Shown here piece by piece: positions 36,221-49,400 of a stretch of DNA of 64,000 bases. Positions within the stretch are counted from its first letter, which is position 1, and the number at the start of each line of letters is the position of its first letter. Origin of the DNA: Atriophallophorus winterbourni. Lineage: Eukaryota > Platyhelminthes > Trematoda > Plagiorchiida > Microphallidae. Under the pieces are notes generated by a model, which searched no databases, had not been told where the DNA came from, and saw only the letters and a list, made by a program, of their open reading frames with translations. The stretch covers positions 124,001-188,000 of the forward strand of contig JACCGJ010018343.1 in NCBI GenBank assembly GCA_013407085.1, given 5' to 3'. Both the position numbers and the translations under genes were made by a program.

Positions 36221-37290
36221 TCACTAGTAACTTTAAACATGCATTAATTACAAATACAGAAGATGCCTGGTAATATTTAATTATTAATTATGACTCAATA
36301 ATTCGGCTCACAGTTCGCATGAATAGCAATTAAACACAAGTAACATTTAACTTGACGCGATCTGTGACTTAGCAGCTTTGACAAAGTTTGCACTTTTTAC
36401 ACTCGGCGAAGCGTCGTTTATCGATAAGATGTATCATCCTTGCTTTCCATTGCGTTGGTATTTTTTCTTCACATAGGTGAGATTGAATAATTGCGTGAAT
36501 GGAACAGTCAAAGCAATGTGACACCTGTGAAGTATAACTGGGGTAATTTTCTCTGCGCCAGATGACTTTTTTTCTTTTAGTTGACAACCCCCCTACCATG
36601 TATTCATTGAGAGCCGTTTAACTTAATAATTTCAATTGGGGCGAATTTTACTAAAACTTGATAAGGAAGCAAAGATTAGGACTGAAGACAAGTGAGTAAA
36701 ACGTTGATTAAGCATCGGTGGTAACTTGGGCAAACTGAGTCAAGCCATTAGGTGTTTGCACAGAGAATACGTTTGGTTCGATTATCGATCTCTTATTTAT
36801 TCATTCTCTTAAGCAAGCTCCATTGGAATTGTATGCGATCTTTTTTCGCAAGAGTCGATAAGTTACTCCGTATGTCAAAGAATCGATTACAAGTTGCTTC
36901 CGTACTAAAAATTCTTAGAGTTACCCAAGACTCTTGCTTTATAGCCAAACATTTCTTAGTTCTACTCCGGATAACAAACTGGTAGTCGTGTCTGCATTAG
37001 TGTGATATAAAATTGAAGTTTTCGACAATCTTCGAATTCAAATAATTTTAGAAAAGTATTGTTATATGAGCCCGAATCATGAAAGCAAACTCTTGAGTGA
37101 GTGCATCCTGGAATCTGATATTTAAGGTTTGGTCGTTAGGCATGCATTACTTATTAGTTCTATATATGGCACATGATTTAAAGAAATATTTTGCGCGTGC
37201 AAAAATGCGCAACGTAGTTTGACCTCATATATCTACGCTGGAATTCCCACGAGAAATTTTACCACAGATTTCATTGATTATTTTGTTGTG
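36221..37290. other. Region upstream of gene B, nothing recognised
   Basis: AT-rich sequence between the CR1 end and the gene B promoter candidate. No coding frame or repeat was identified, and any enhancers cannot be told by eye. Confidence 0.5.
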
Positions 37291-37295
37291 AAATG

Positions 37296-37303
37296 TATAA
37301 ATA
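37296..37303 (+). promoter_or_regulatory. TATA box candidate of gene B
   Basis: TATAAATA lies 60 bases before the start codon at 37364. Transcription starting about 30 bases downstream would give a 5' UTR of roughly 35 bases. Position and match are good, but no initiator was tested. Confidence 0.5.
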
Positions 37304-37363
37304 ATACGTATAATTCAACGGAACACATCCGAGGTGAAACAAGCAATTCAATTTTATAAAAAT

Positions 37364-37436
37364 ATGCTTCCTGCATCGGTACACCGTATTCAGCTACTGA
37401 CGGTCTTTCTTTCTTTGATGCTGCACGGAAACACAG
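37364..37436 (+). CDS. Gene B exon 1: start and signal peptide
   Basis: The ATG at 37364 begins MLPASVHRIQLLTVFLSLML followed by HGNTG at the donor ACAG|gtaagt. A short basic start, a hydrophobic core (LLTVFLSLML) and a small-residue end make a normal secretion signal. Too short to stand out as a frame by itself. It ends in phase 1, which the next exon completes as Gly. Confidence 0.85.
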
Positions 37437-40400
37437 GTAAGTTACTTGAACGAAAATATTTGAAGTATTCTTGACTGAAATGAATTTACACTTTATTTCA
37501 AGGATTTAATATTCAGAAAACATATAATTTACGGTAACCATACATAAAGACATCGATAATGCTTTGTCAGTGTGGAAAGTCTGCTTATGTACTGAGGTGC
37601 CAGGTTGGAGTTTGTCAACATATAATTATCAAGTTCTGCCTTGAACATGTTCTGGCTGGATGCAAAAATGTTGTGTATAAATCGAGATCTTTTCCTCTGC
37701 TTCATATTCTGTTGGTTGACAACGTGTTTGGAGATACCCATGGAGCACAGAATCGTTTAATACTCCATAGCGGTCCACATGAAAACGCAGTCTGATTCGA
37801 GAGTGACGGCGTTCTTTCTTATATGGAGTGCCCGTTCTTTTAACGTGATTTTTACCGTATTGATCAAAAGCCAGTCACAACATTCACCCAGCTTCAAAAA
37901 AGTGCCTTAAAATATTCCGAAAAAGCCATAGTTCGAGAGCTAGTACGGCGGGAGATAGAGAGATATATTCCAAACGTCTTCTTACTCTACGTATAATCTA
38001 CAGAGCAGACGAAATTCCAAGTTCAAATGCCTTCAGTGTTTTGTTGGCCTCCGTTGTTCGATTTTGACAATGGAAGTACATAACATGCACATGATATTGT
38101 CATGCTTAACAACGATTCGAATGACTAAGTAGCGGATTCGCATGCTTTCGCATCCTTCACAGCTATTAACCAAAGGTGCAAGCAGCCAAGAGCAACTCGT
38201 GATTTTCTGTAGATTGTAACCAGTGCCTCTAAATTGAGCGCTAATAAACAAGTACTTTATTGCCGAAAATTCGTGTTATCGAATAAAGCCATTTTTCTTC
38301 TTCTTTTACTTCCCTTCACTGTAGATAATTTAAAATAGCACAAAATAATGATGTGTAAGTGATGCTATCGTGCACGTACTCGATAGACTTTTATTCTCAC
38401 GTATCATTGAATTTCAAGAAATTGCCGGGACCGAAGCATTTCAACACTTGTTTCCCAAAGTCGGATGGAACTTTGATCGAATTTTGAACGATTATACACC
38501 GAATGGTGGCTGGTTGGATTGTTGATTGTTGGCATCAAATGTGCTGTCGAATAAACAGTATCAATACGAATCTTATCCAACAGTAAAATAAAATCATTCA
38601 CATCTACTTTACCATTTCACCAGAGTTTGAAAGTATTTGGATCATAATCCGACTGCCCCTATCTGATAAGTGCATACTGTATGGGTCGGTGTGATGTAAG
38701 TGGAATCAATTAAGTATTTTGTAGGTTCAAGCCCATGGTTTAACACATATACATGTATTTGGGTACATATAATAAAATGTGTTGATCGTGCTAGTCTATT
38801 CAAGCGATGACATACATTTGCGTATATTGTTTGCTATTTCTCCACCGTGTCAAGATATTTAGATCCTAATCTTATTCACCTGCCTGATAAGCATGCAACA
38901 CGTGATCAAGATTCACGATTTATGGAGAATAAAGCAAATAGCTGTACAATACCATAGTATATACGTAAAAAGATAAATAAATCGTACTTTTAATGTCTTC
39001 GTCCATGTAATTCAAAGGTGGAGCAAAAGTAATTTTAATTGTGACATGGAGAGAGGAAATTTCTATCGAAAATGTATGTTTGGGTAATTTTTGTCAAGGA
39101 GTGTGTGTAAGACGAAAGCGCTAAGGGATTTCAGTAAACAGGAGGAAAACAAAGTAATTTGTTCCACAAACGCTGCGCATTAATGTATAGACAATTAATA
39201 CTGGTTTGGTATGTAACGATGATGTTGGGATGGTGTCTATTGGTCCGACCTTTGGAGATCATGACCTTTGTGGTTTCATGGACCGTCTTCTGAGTTTAAG
39301 TTTTCGTTATCTTTGCCGACATTTCATCCGCTTGTGTTTCGTAGGCTGTTCTTATTCTAATTGCCAAGTAAATCTGACAAATTCTGTTATAACACTTGCT
39401 AGGAAAGTGAGTTTCAAAGGATTTGGTCCATCATCATTGTACTTGGATAACCGGGTATCCTGAAGGTACTCGCAACGACATACTCCCGCTGCTGATATCG
39501 TTTTTTGCGATGTTAAGCCACTGAAAGGTAGAATTTAAAAGAACGGTTTCCATATTCTTCTCATTGTTTAGTATTATTTTCAGCTGACGTAGTTGGGTGA
39601 GATTATAAAGTTTGGGTGGCGAATCATACGTGTTACTGCTGTTGGTCTGATGGTTTCCGAAACCATCATAGTACAGAGGTTGGACCGATTTTCTAGGTCG
39701 TGTCTCTGTCTATTTGCAAAAAGTGTCTCGCTTGATTCCTGAATGTTGGTACAAAATTACACTGAATGTTTCGCAATAATTTGCGCGGTGACATTCGTAT
39801 TTGAATCCGATGGTTTCGGTTGAACCTTCAGATGAGCCGATGGCTGGGTCTTCCTTACCTTTTAATTATCAGAGGAGTTTAGGTCAGACATGTCATTGAC
39901 AGTCGGTTTTATAAGTGTGGAGAGGAGAGCACACTACAAGACACTTCGGTAGATTTATAACAGTTTAGCGTTCGCGTGGAATGATCTGCGGAGAAGAATA
40001 TTTGTCTGATTAGCAATGGAGACGATATTTTCCGATTAATCAGTAGTTGTACCGGTAAACCAGGAGTTATGTGCTGTATAAAGAGTTTCAAATCATGCCA
40101 TATTTATTGATTCGAGAGCTCTACGCGTACAAATGAGTATTTTAGTAATCATGGACGATTTCTTCTTGGAAATGATTCGAATAAATTGTAGACTGGCCAT
40201 GTGTTCAATCTTAAGTATGTGCTGTAATAAAAGCGAACGATCACAACACACCGGGATTCGAATTTAAATGAAAATATTCGTCGTGAAAGAAACAGATGTT
40301 TTCGAAATTTCGAAATGAGATAGAAATTGACAGAGAGCTCGCCTTCATCATTCACAAAATACTGTACAGCTTATTCTGGGCAGTAAAACCGCAGGATTTT

Positions 40401-43400
40401 CTAGTTTTATTGATATGTGTTAGTCATAAAAATAGTTAACATTTTGATGATTTATAGAAAAGCAATTTCATTGCGTTCAGATTGATTCATGGATCTTATT
40501 CACTGAACACATTTCCTTTAATTACTGTTTCCGGATGGCACTATTTGGGGCTTGACACCCTGTCATCTAAAGAATATATTGTTTGTGCACCAATCGTATT
40601 CTTCAGCGCCCAAGTATTTCGACACAAACAATATTGTGAGGCATTCATGTTCTTACGAGTGAAATACTCTGAACTGCTGCACACACATTGGACAAACAAA
40701 TTCGCGTATGGATCCCGAACAAGGTGACATCTCCAGGTTTAGTCCCTGCTTGCTTCGAGAAATAGGCAGATCATTCAAATGTATCTGTGCCTAATTTTCA
40801 AACGGTTAAGTAGATTTTTAGGTCCAAATCATTCCCATCATTTTAGAATTCAAGCGTATCATGGTAAAATGGCTTGTAAGCACTCGGTAGCCACAACCAA
40901 TGTACATGGGTTAAACCGTTTTTTGTAACAAACATTTGAATGCATTTCAATCACAGACAGAACCGTTTCCGTGCTGTTGGCAATAATCAAGTAGGGACCA
41001 TAAAACCTGGACCAGCGAGTCTTGAAACATAAGAAAAAATGTGCACAAAATTTGAACTTGTAGATTTATGTTGTTTAAGGTTGGCACGAACGAACTGTTC
41101 AATCACATGTGCACATACACATGTTGTCGGGTTAAACCCAAAGCCTTAGACAAAAGTCTTCATTTGCATGCATTTTCCTCACAAATGCCCACAAACTTTA
41201 GATGTGTCTTTGATTCGGTATGTTTAATTGACCAAAATGATGCATGGCGCCGTGTATAATGAATTAAACTAATCCATACACCTTTCAGAATGTACTTTTC
41301 TTTTAGAACGAAATTTAAACATAATCGCCATTTTTCACACGAACAAATGATATTCACAAATTAACTTTATTTCAGGCGAAGTTGGAACACTGGCTGTTTC
41401 ACCGTCACAAATTTACATTTATCCGAAGCAACTTGTATTTCTTAAATGTCAATTCAACAAAGAAACCAGAAGTGGACGGTTAGTAAAAATTCCGGCAGAT
41501 ATTGCCATTCATCTCACGTTTTATTATTACCCTGTTAAAGTCAATTCGATTTTGGGGTAACAATGTATATGTTGAAGATATTTTACATGAACTCATAATT
41601 TCGATTGAATAATCACGTAGATCCGCTTGAGACCAAGGACAGAAGTTTTATCGTTTTCGCGTTAGTTGTGATGCTTTTATTAAGAACGCGAAACATTTCA
41701 TCTCATCTCTATGAATTAGGCTTCAACATAGATTTCGTGAAATCAAAAAACAATTTCAGTTAGCGTTTATGCAGAGCATGGTCCTTAAACAACTCATACC
41801 ATTGTGTGATTATTGCATCGATACATAGAAGTTAAAAAACAGAATCAGTGACAATGACATCAAATACAGTTCGGTTTTAAGAACTGATGAAATATGGATT
41901 ACATATTGGTCGTATCGGGAGTTGTTTCAAACCTATTATTTATGAAAACAATAAAAAGCCTGCAACAACGTCGTTGCTAAAGTTTGCCACTGCTATGATT
42001 AACTAACTACAGTTATTAAAAATAAATTGTACCCTTGGTCGTGATAAATTATCAAACAAACAAATAAATGTTTGATTCACTGATGAAAATGAATAATTTT
42101 GTTCATGGCCATGGGTTTTATCCTATCTACATGCGTTTTGTCACATGTGATTGAACAGATTTGTCTTACCAACCTTATCCATCTTTGTTATACAAGCGAA
42201 ACGTGTTTAAAATACCTTCACTGTTTAAAGGCATGCGGATCTTGTTTATAATGTGTTTAGTTTATGAGTACAAAGAGCACGAAACCGGTCGGGCCTGCGT
42301 AGGATTTAAATACATGCAATTTAGCATTTTCGTTTTTGTAGTCGATATTTTATGATAATTTAATGGATAATTCGGTCCCTTCAGCAAAAACTCTCTGCTA
42401 ATCTGCAAAGATCCATTTGGGTACCGAGCAAAACATCTATCACTAGTTTGTCTGCTGAAATTCCACTTTCTTGCTAAAATAATTAGACACAAATTACTGC
42501 ATCAACAAAAATGTTGTAAGCTACGTTCTCAGTCGAAATTGTGTGGACAACTGCCGATTGCGCTTTTTAAATATCCATTTATCTATACCATTCGATGATA
42601 ATTACTGCGGCATACAATATGAATGCATGCCCACCGAGGAGCTTTGTCTACTGTGTCGGGAGCTTACCCCAGTTCCTAATTCGAATTTAGATCATTGTGT
42701 AGCGCTCAATGTTGCTGTTGTTAGCCTCGTCAGGTCGTCTTCCAGGATGGAGTTACATCACAAGCGCATGATGGTTTCATGAACCAAATATTGTCGAATA
42801 ACTGAAAAATCTGATTGATAAGAAACAATTGCTCACGCGGCGCTCACGCTGATATTTTGTACTCGGTCTGACAATGTAATATGCACCCTGATACCGTAAT
42901 CTACGATCAGAAACCGAGTGTAGTATCTGCTCTCCCCCAGCTTGCTGATGACGCTTTACACACTACCCCAAGGCTGAGCGGTCAATAGCAAGTTCTTACC
43001 CACTCGTTAGGTCAATGCCAAGAGCTTTCATTTATATTTCGTATACTTATCCGTACCCAACGGTCGATTTCCTTAATTCAACTCAACATATAGTAGATCT
43101 CTTGGGATACTACAATTTTCCATTATGTACACATGACCCAGTGAGGGTTTACGGCGCAACCATAAAATGGTTGACCAGCTTTCAAAAGTAATTCAGCATT
43201 CGTTATTTGTCCTGTTTTTTCCCTGTATTTGGGTTATTCTCTAATATTTTGTAGTCAACTATTTACGTTTTAAATTGTAATTCAACACACTACCGAAGCA
43301 GTTTTAATTGCCAATTTACACCAAGCAAAGTGGTCTATGATGACCAAATGCATACAAGTCGTTTCAAATTAGAACTATTTTACTCATAAACCTGCGCTTC

Positions 43401-46400
43401 CATGCTGCTACAGTGTGAAAGCCGTCCAAACTATTTGGTCAAAGTTAAATGAAAAAATGAATGTCGCACATTTTATATTTTCTGTAAAATGTTTTTGGTG
43501 CGTTGTCTCGCTTCTCTCTCCTGGATTGGATAGCATCTTAAGTTATGATACAAAAACGCTAATGTATTTAATCTTGTTTCAGTTACACATGGTCGGTCGG
43601 TGGTAAAGAGTCATTTTTGGTGAAGCCAGTCAGACACAATCGGATTACGATTGATTACTTGAAAAACACGAAGCCTGTTGATGCGAACGAAACGCTGTGG
43701 TTTGTGGATCCACGTTCATTCCCCGATAACTTGATTGATGGTGATTACGTCTGCACATATGTTGATGATTTAACCTCGATCCCGTCCAATCCCATTCGAA
43801 TAACTACCCTGAGTGAGTGTGAAGATTTCTCGATTTTTGATAGTGACCATGTGTGTGGTTCAAATGGTGGTTGCCAAGTTGGTATTGCTCGTTCATGACG
43901 GTTCGCCATCAAGCTAGATGTTATTATCAGCTAACCATCTTTGAACAACATTCACACCCTGAACAACATGTAATCTGTGCTACAACTAAAGTAAAAATGT
44001 GTGTATTTTTTTCAAATTGACATTTAAACACCATAACCGGTTTATGGCTCTTTGCCTTCATCAGGTGGAGACAGTGTGGTTTAGTTAATATCAATTTTAG
44101 AAATAACGAACTAATGTTTTGGCTGAATGGTCCATGCTAGTGTATCATAGTCAATTAAGGGGTGTATTTACTTGTAATGATGTGTAACGTGGATGCTTTG
44201 AATAATATTCATTGGATCCCATACGTAACACGTGAAAAATTTCTATCCGACTATGAAGGTTATTTTCAACTGAGGCAAGAACGTATTTGTTAACGTGATT
44301 GTTATGCTGTCGAAACTAGCCTCTAGTCATAGGAATTAGCCGCTTTCGACGGATCCATGTTGATCCGTCATAACATTGTTTAACTTCGATCTAAGTGAGA
44401 ATTAATGCCGCTCCCAAATGCTGAAGAAATAGTACGCCTGAACATAAACGCGTAGTGCTTTGATTCGAACGTTGTGATGGAGGAATCGTATCTCCTGAAT
44501 CAGAATTTCAATTCAGGTGGTGTATAGCAGACTATAAAATCGCGATGTGATTCTAATTTACCCTCATGATAGATATCCACCAATGGTGGCCGATAACATA
44601 AGATAATTCATACATGTAATGGGTGAGAGAGGCTTCCGTCAGATCAATCACGTTTTCTGTTCCAAGATAGATTACTTTATTTGTACAGGCTTCAGGACAC
44701 TCGAACAAAGATTAATCACGTCGGCCGCCGCGTCTTACCCCCACTCGAAGATTTCGCCCTGATAAATTGCTGAGGTCAGCCAATCTAACGTTCACCATCC
44801 AATCCCACATCGCAAGTGAACGCCAAGTGATTAAACGCGTTTAATACGCACATAACAACGATACGAACACGTCTACATTTTATAGCTAGATCAAGAAAGC
44901 GCAAATCTGACGTCAACATGCCTATCTCGATTATTACTTTGTTTTGATTTGACAAAAAATTACGTGCAACCAGGTCAGTTCAAGAACCCACCACGCTCAG
45001 CTCGTTTGAGCGACGTGACAAATTGCATTGCGTTCGATAATATATGACATTGCCCATCACCTGATGCATTTAATGATGTTACTACTCGAATCATCATTTT
45101 GCATCCCCTCCGAAAGCCGAGTTATTACAGCTTCGCGATTTTCGTCGTCGTCGGACGTTTTGACGCTGCTCTTGTGGTGCACCGGTGAATGGTGTTCTGC
45201 ATATCATCCGAAATATGGCGATAAGCACTCATCCTTATCCACTTTATTCATCAACGCTATACAAAGGATCAATTCTTTGCATTCGGTTTTACTGAATTTC
45301 AACAATTTTTGAACTGTAACTATGAGATATTCGATGACATCAAGCAAGCCATTGTGGTTAGGACATAATTTGCTTGAAGTGCGAATATCCCGATTTTTAT
45401 TGGCCACATAGATCGTACTGGCCACAACGGTCTAATATTGAACAAAAATCAATCGTCAGTGAAGATTTACGTAATCTGTCTAATTGACCATAAAATATAA
45501 GGACTGCAAATCATCTCCCCGTGGTGCTCATAACAAAAACCAACGTTAGTTGGCAAATATTGTGTGATTCAATATTCAAATCGAAATTAACCGGATTAAA
45601 CCGAAAAGAATGGTTACAAAACATGGTAATATATTTTCACATGAGAACCTTAAGAAAAATATAATTACTTTGTCCCTCGTCTTATATTATTCAGCGATTA
45701 GAGAAACAAATATTATGCGAGCATATTATTGGTTCAAAATGTTTTGTTGCCGGTGAACGAAAGCGAGTCTTTTGTATTTTCCATCCACTGTTATTGAATT
45801 TCAATCAAATTTAACTCGTCTAAACTATATATTCATATTTTCAGATCGACCGTCGACCCCATCTAAATTCAAGGCTGAGTGTCTTCATGAAAGTTCAGAG
45901 GTCAAACTTTCTTGGTTTGCGGAAAACAACGTTGATTGTATTCCATCAGCCAACATTGAAATGGTATCTACCGAAAAAATGCAATTGTATGGTGAGAAAG
46001 CGAGCGCTGAAAGTGAGCATTATAATCCAACCTATCCACAATGGTTGGGATTGGAGGCGATAGCACAATTGGGCAGAAATGCGTGGACAACCGTCAAACA
46101 TGTTGATGCTTTCGAATTCGGCACCTATGTGCACGATACCCATGGAATAGAGCTTAAAGTCACCCTTCAATTGAAACCAGAAAATGCTTACTACTTCAGG
46201 GTAAGGACCAAAATCTTCAAATCGCTATCGGACGCAAGCCAAGTTGAACCAGCGCCAGTCTTGACCATGCCTTGTATAACGTCATTGGTACATGAGACTT
46301 TTAAGCCAAATCATCTCTATGTCTACGGAGCTGGAGAAAGGTCATTGATAATACATTGGCAAGTAAGAATGTGGTTTAAGAAGTTCTCATGCAGATCACA

Positions 46401-46450
46401 ATTCTAATAATTCATTTGTTTCATTGAATTTCCTTTTAAATGTTATTATC

Positions 46451-46482
<32 letters not shown>

Positions 46483-49400
46483 ACGAAAAGATATTGATAC
46501 GTTTACAAAAGCAACACATGTCTCAAATTTACTCGAACGATTATTTTGGAAACTTTCAATCAAGATATTCCCAATTACCATGAATGCATACCTGAAACAC
46601 GTAATGGATCACGCTTTGCAACCATGGTCTGCGTGGCTCAAGAATAATGTGGAACGTATGCAGCAAATCAACCACGACTAAACAAAACTAGTTTTCAATA
46701 TCCGAAACAAGCCATATAAAGAAAGGTTAGATCACCGGAATTTGTTCGACCGTCCCTATCGACGAATCACAGGAGACCTTATAATATTGTTCAAAATATT
46801 ATATATCACAAACCATCCCTTACAAAATTCATTCATGCAAACGAATACGAGAAATATTCAAATTCATGAATATACGCTGTTGGGATCTTATTTCCGCCTG
46901 ACCTGTAGCAGGTAATGTTATTCTTTTCGTGAATGTTTTACCTGAAGCAGCTTACCTTCAACCGTTACTTGTTCAATCAGGTTGCATGAGTTTAAAAACA
47001 AATTAGATTTTCAATTTCTTGTTTCCCGAATCTGAATGATCTGATCTGATTGGTGATATTGTTTTTATACACTTACATTTTTTATTTTAAAGAATTATAA
47101 TTTTGCTGCATTTCAGACCATCAAATTTTTTGAAGTACTCTGAATAATTGTCTCAAAATCGTTGATTAGGCCTTTGCTGACATGAAGTTATCACATCAGG
47201 TTTCCGCTCTTCAGAATAATACGCGAATGCGGTTAAACATACGTGATTCATCCACATATCATTTTAAATCTCTTCGATTTTTAATCTCTGGATTAGATTA
47301 TGCTTATGGTTTTTCTTGTTCCTTCAAACAGCACAAGCCGCCTCAACAAATTTTCAACCAGGTCTACTTGTACAAACTCGTGATAAAATGCAAGGACGAT
47401 GATGAAGGAATAATCACGTTTGAGTACAAAACGAACAATCCTTATGCGAATTTCGTAGATCAGGTTGAGTGGACAAACGATAATGGGGAAAAAGTCATAA
47501 CAAAGATTGAGACATTCCGGTTGTATCGGGTAAGTGAGCTGTATATTTTAAACTTTTAAAACGTTACTGAATATTATTGTGTAACTATACAAGCGTTGAA
47601 TGTCAATACAGCGTTTATATTTCTCTGCATTTATCAACGTAAAGCATAATCAATAAGCTCAATTGTTTCACTATAATAATCTTCATTTTTCTTTTTTGTC
47701 GCGAAAGTTATATTATACGTATAAACTTTCAGGTTACGCTGTACAAAAAACCAGACGGATTACCTTTTCGTAAAATTATGTCCGCAGCTGGATATTCAGG
47801 AGAAGGCATTCCGAAAACTGTAGTAACATCATTAGAAGTGGTCCATGTTACTTCCAACACGTTGGTCTTATCTTGGAACTTTATACAGTCGGGACAATTA
47901 AAAAACGAATCGAATGGTTTTTTCAAAGGATTCCGAGTGACCGGTTGTCGAATACGTCATTCCATAACGTCATGCAGCACAGGGAACAAATTTGAACGTG
48001 TGAGTGCTTGGGGTGGTTGGGTATACTTGAAAGATTTAATGAACGAGCCTAAATACATGTCTTTTTTCTAGCAACTTTTGCTTGGAAAAGTCACAAAAGA
48101 ATTTCGAAAGGAACTTGCTTTACGTAAACGGCTTATACAAAATACCGACTCCAGTGAGGTGATTTCAAATCAAGGGGATCCCGTTTACGAGGCTTTGGAA
48201 ACCAGAGGGGATAAATTTGTTGCATACGTTGGGGGATTGCAGGAAGAATGGGATTATTCAGTTTATGTCGAAGTAATGAATATATTAAATGCAGGAAATC
48301 CCAGGTAAGAAATTACTCGAAATTGATGGTTAAACTGTTCGATATTTTTGATGGGTTATTTCGTCATTAGTATATAAGGAAGCAGCTGGTTACCCCGCGT
48401 GCGAAATAACTATTAGAGCTAGGATCGTTCCCCTAGCATTATATTTTTACAATAGAAACTAAATCTAATTCGATTTATATACCTAATATTCTTATTTAGC
48501 AAGCGGTCTAGATATTGCTTGTGTTATACTGTCTGATTGTTTTTTAATCAATTAATAAAATACTTATCTCGTCTGCACAAACCGGGGTGGCATATTCCGG
48601 GCAAGCGAGCAATCAGTTCAAATCGAGCAATTTGTCGTTTCAGATTTCTGGCTTATAGACCTCATTCAGTGAATCTTTTTGAACATGACAGGCCACATCG
48701 AGATGAATTGGCTTATTTACCGAGCCAGCACAGCGTGAACGCGGTCAAGGTCTATTGACGATGCAACGTTTCACTCGTGCATCACATTGTGTTCGACATA
48801 CGTGTCATATGCGCTTAAAGCTAAATCGCTAGTGGGGAGATGATTGCAGTTTATTAGAAAAACAATTTGATTTGGAGTAAAAGAATTACTATAATCGGTT
48901 TGAACTTAGATATATTGGTAGATAACACTCGCTAGATTGGTTGTTGTATTCATTAATGTGATGTTGAGTAATTGGTCAAAATGATTTCGTCTTTGACAGA
49001 ATATATCTTCACCAAGCCGACATTTTATCTGAATTTAAAAATCTAGTGAATATTTCGCTTCGTTTTGATAAACATGCACAAAATTGCACTGCATTTCAAG
49101 AATTATATTGCATCTATTTTGACTAAGTCAATATTAGCGTAAATTAGGTGCACGTATTTAATCGTTTGAATATTTGTATCCTGAAAAGTCGTATATACTC
49201 CAATACCTAAAGATTAATTTGATTCGCGTTAATTTAAAATGTTTTTAGTGATCTGTGAAAGAAATTATGGTACCGGTCATCAGATCGATAAACGCTCTCT
49301 CTGTAACCGGTAAATGTAATGTGCTTGAACAGAATTAATCTTTTAAAGGCAGAATTGCCTCATTCTAAACACTCCGATATATCCATCCCCACGTAATATC

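Noticed and set aside
36752..37795. Short frames around the gene B start as upstream exons
   Set aside because: The exon at 37364 has an ATG and signal peptide with a TATA box 60 bases upstream, so no coding upstream exon is needed.
40482..40727. Open frame with a hydrophobic stretch in gene B intron 1
   Set aside because: No splice sites in fitting phase, no domain pattern, and the Ig exons already join exon 1 in phase without it.
45028..45312. 94-codon frame in gene B intron 3
   Set aside because: Composition and motifs do not suggest protein, and it is not flanked by sites matching the intron phase.
46457..46482. TA-rich run as a promoter or origin
   Set aside because: Simple (TA)n microsatellite inside an intron next to a CR1 fragment; no gene starts there.
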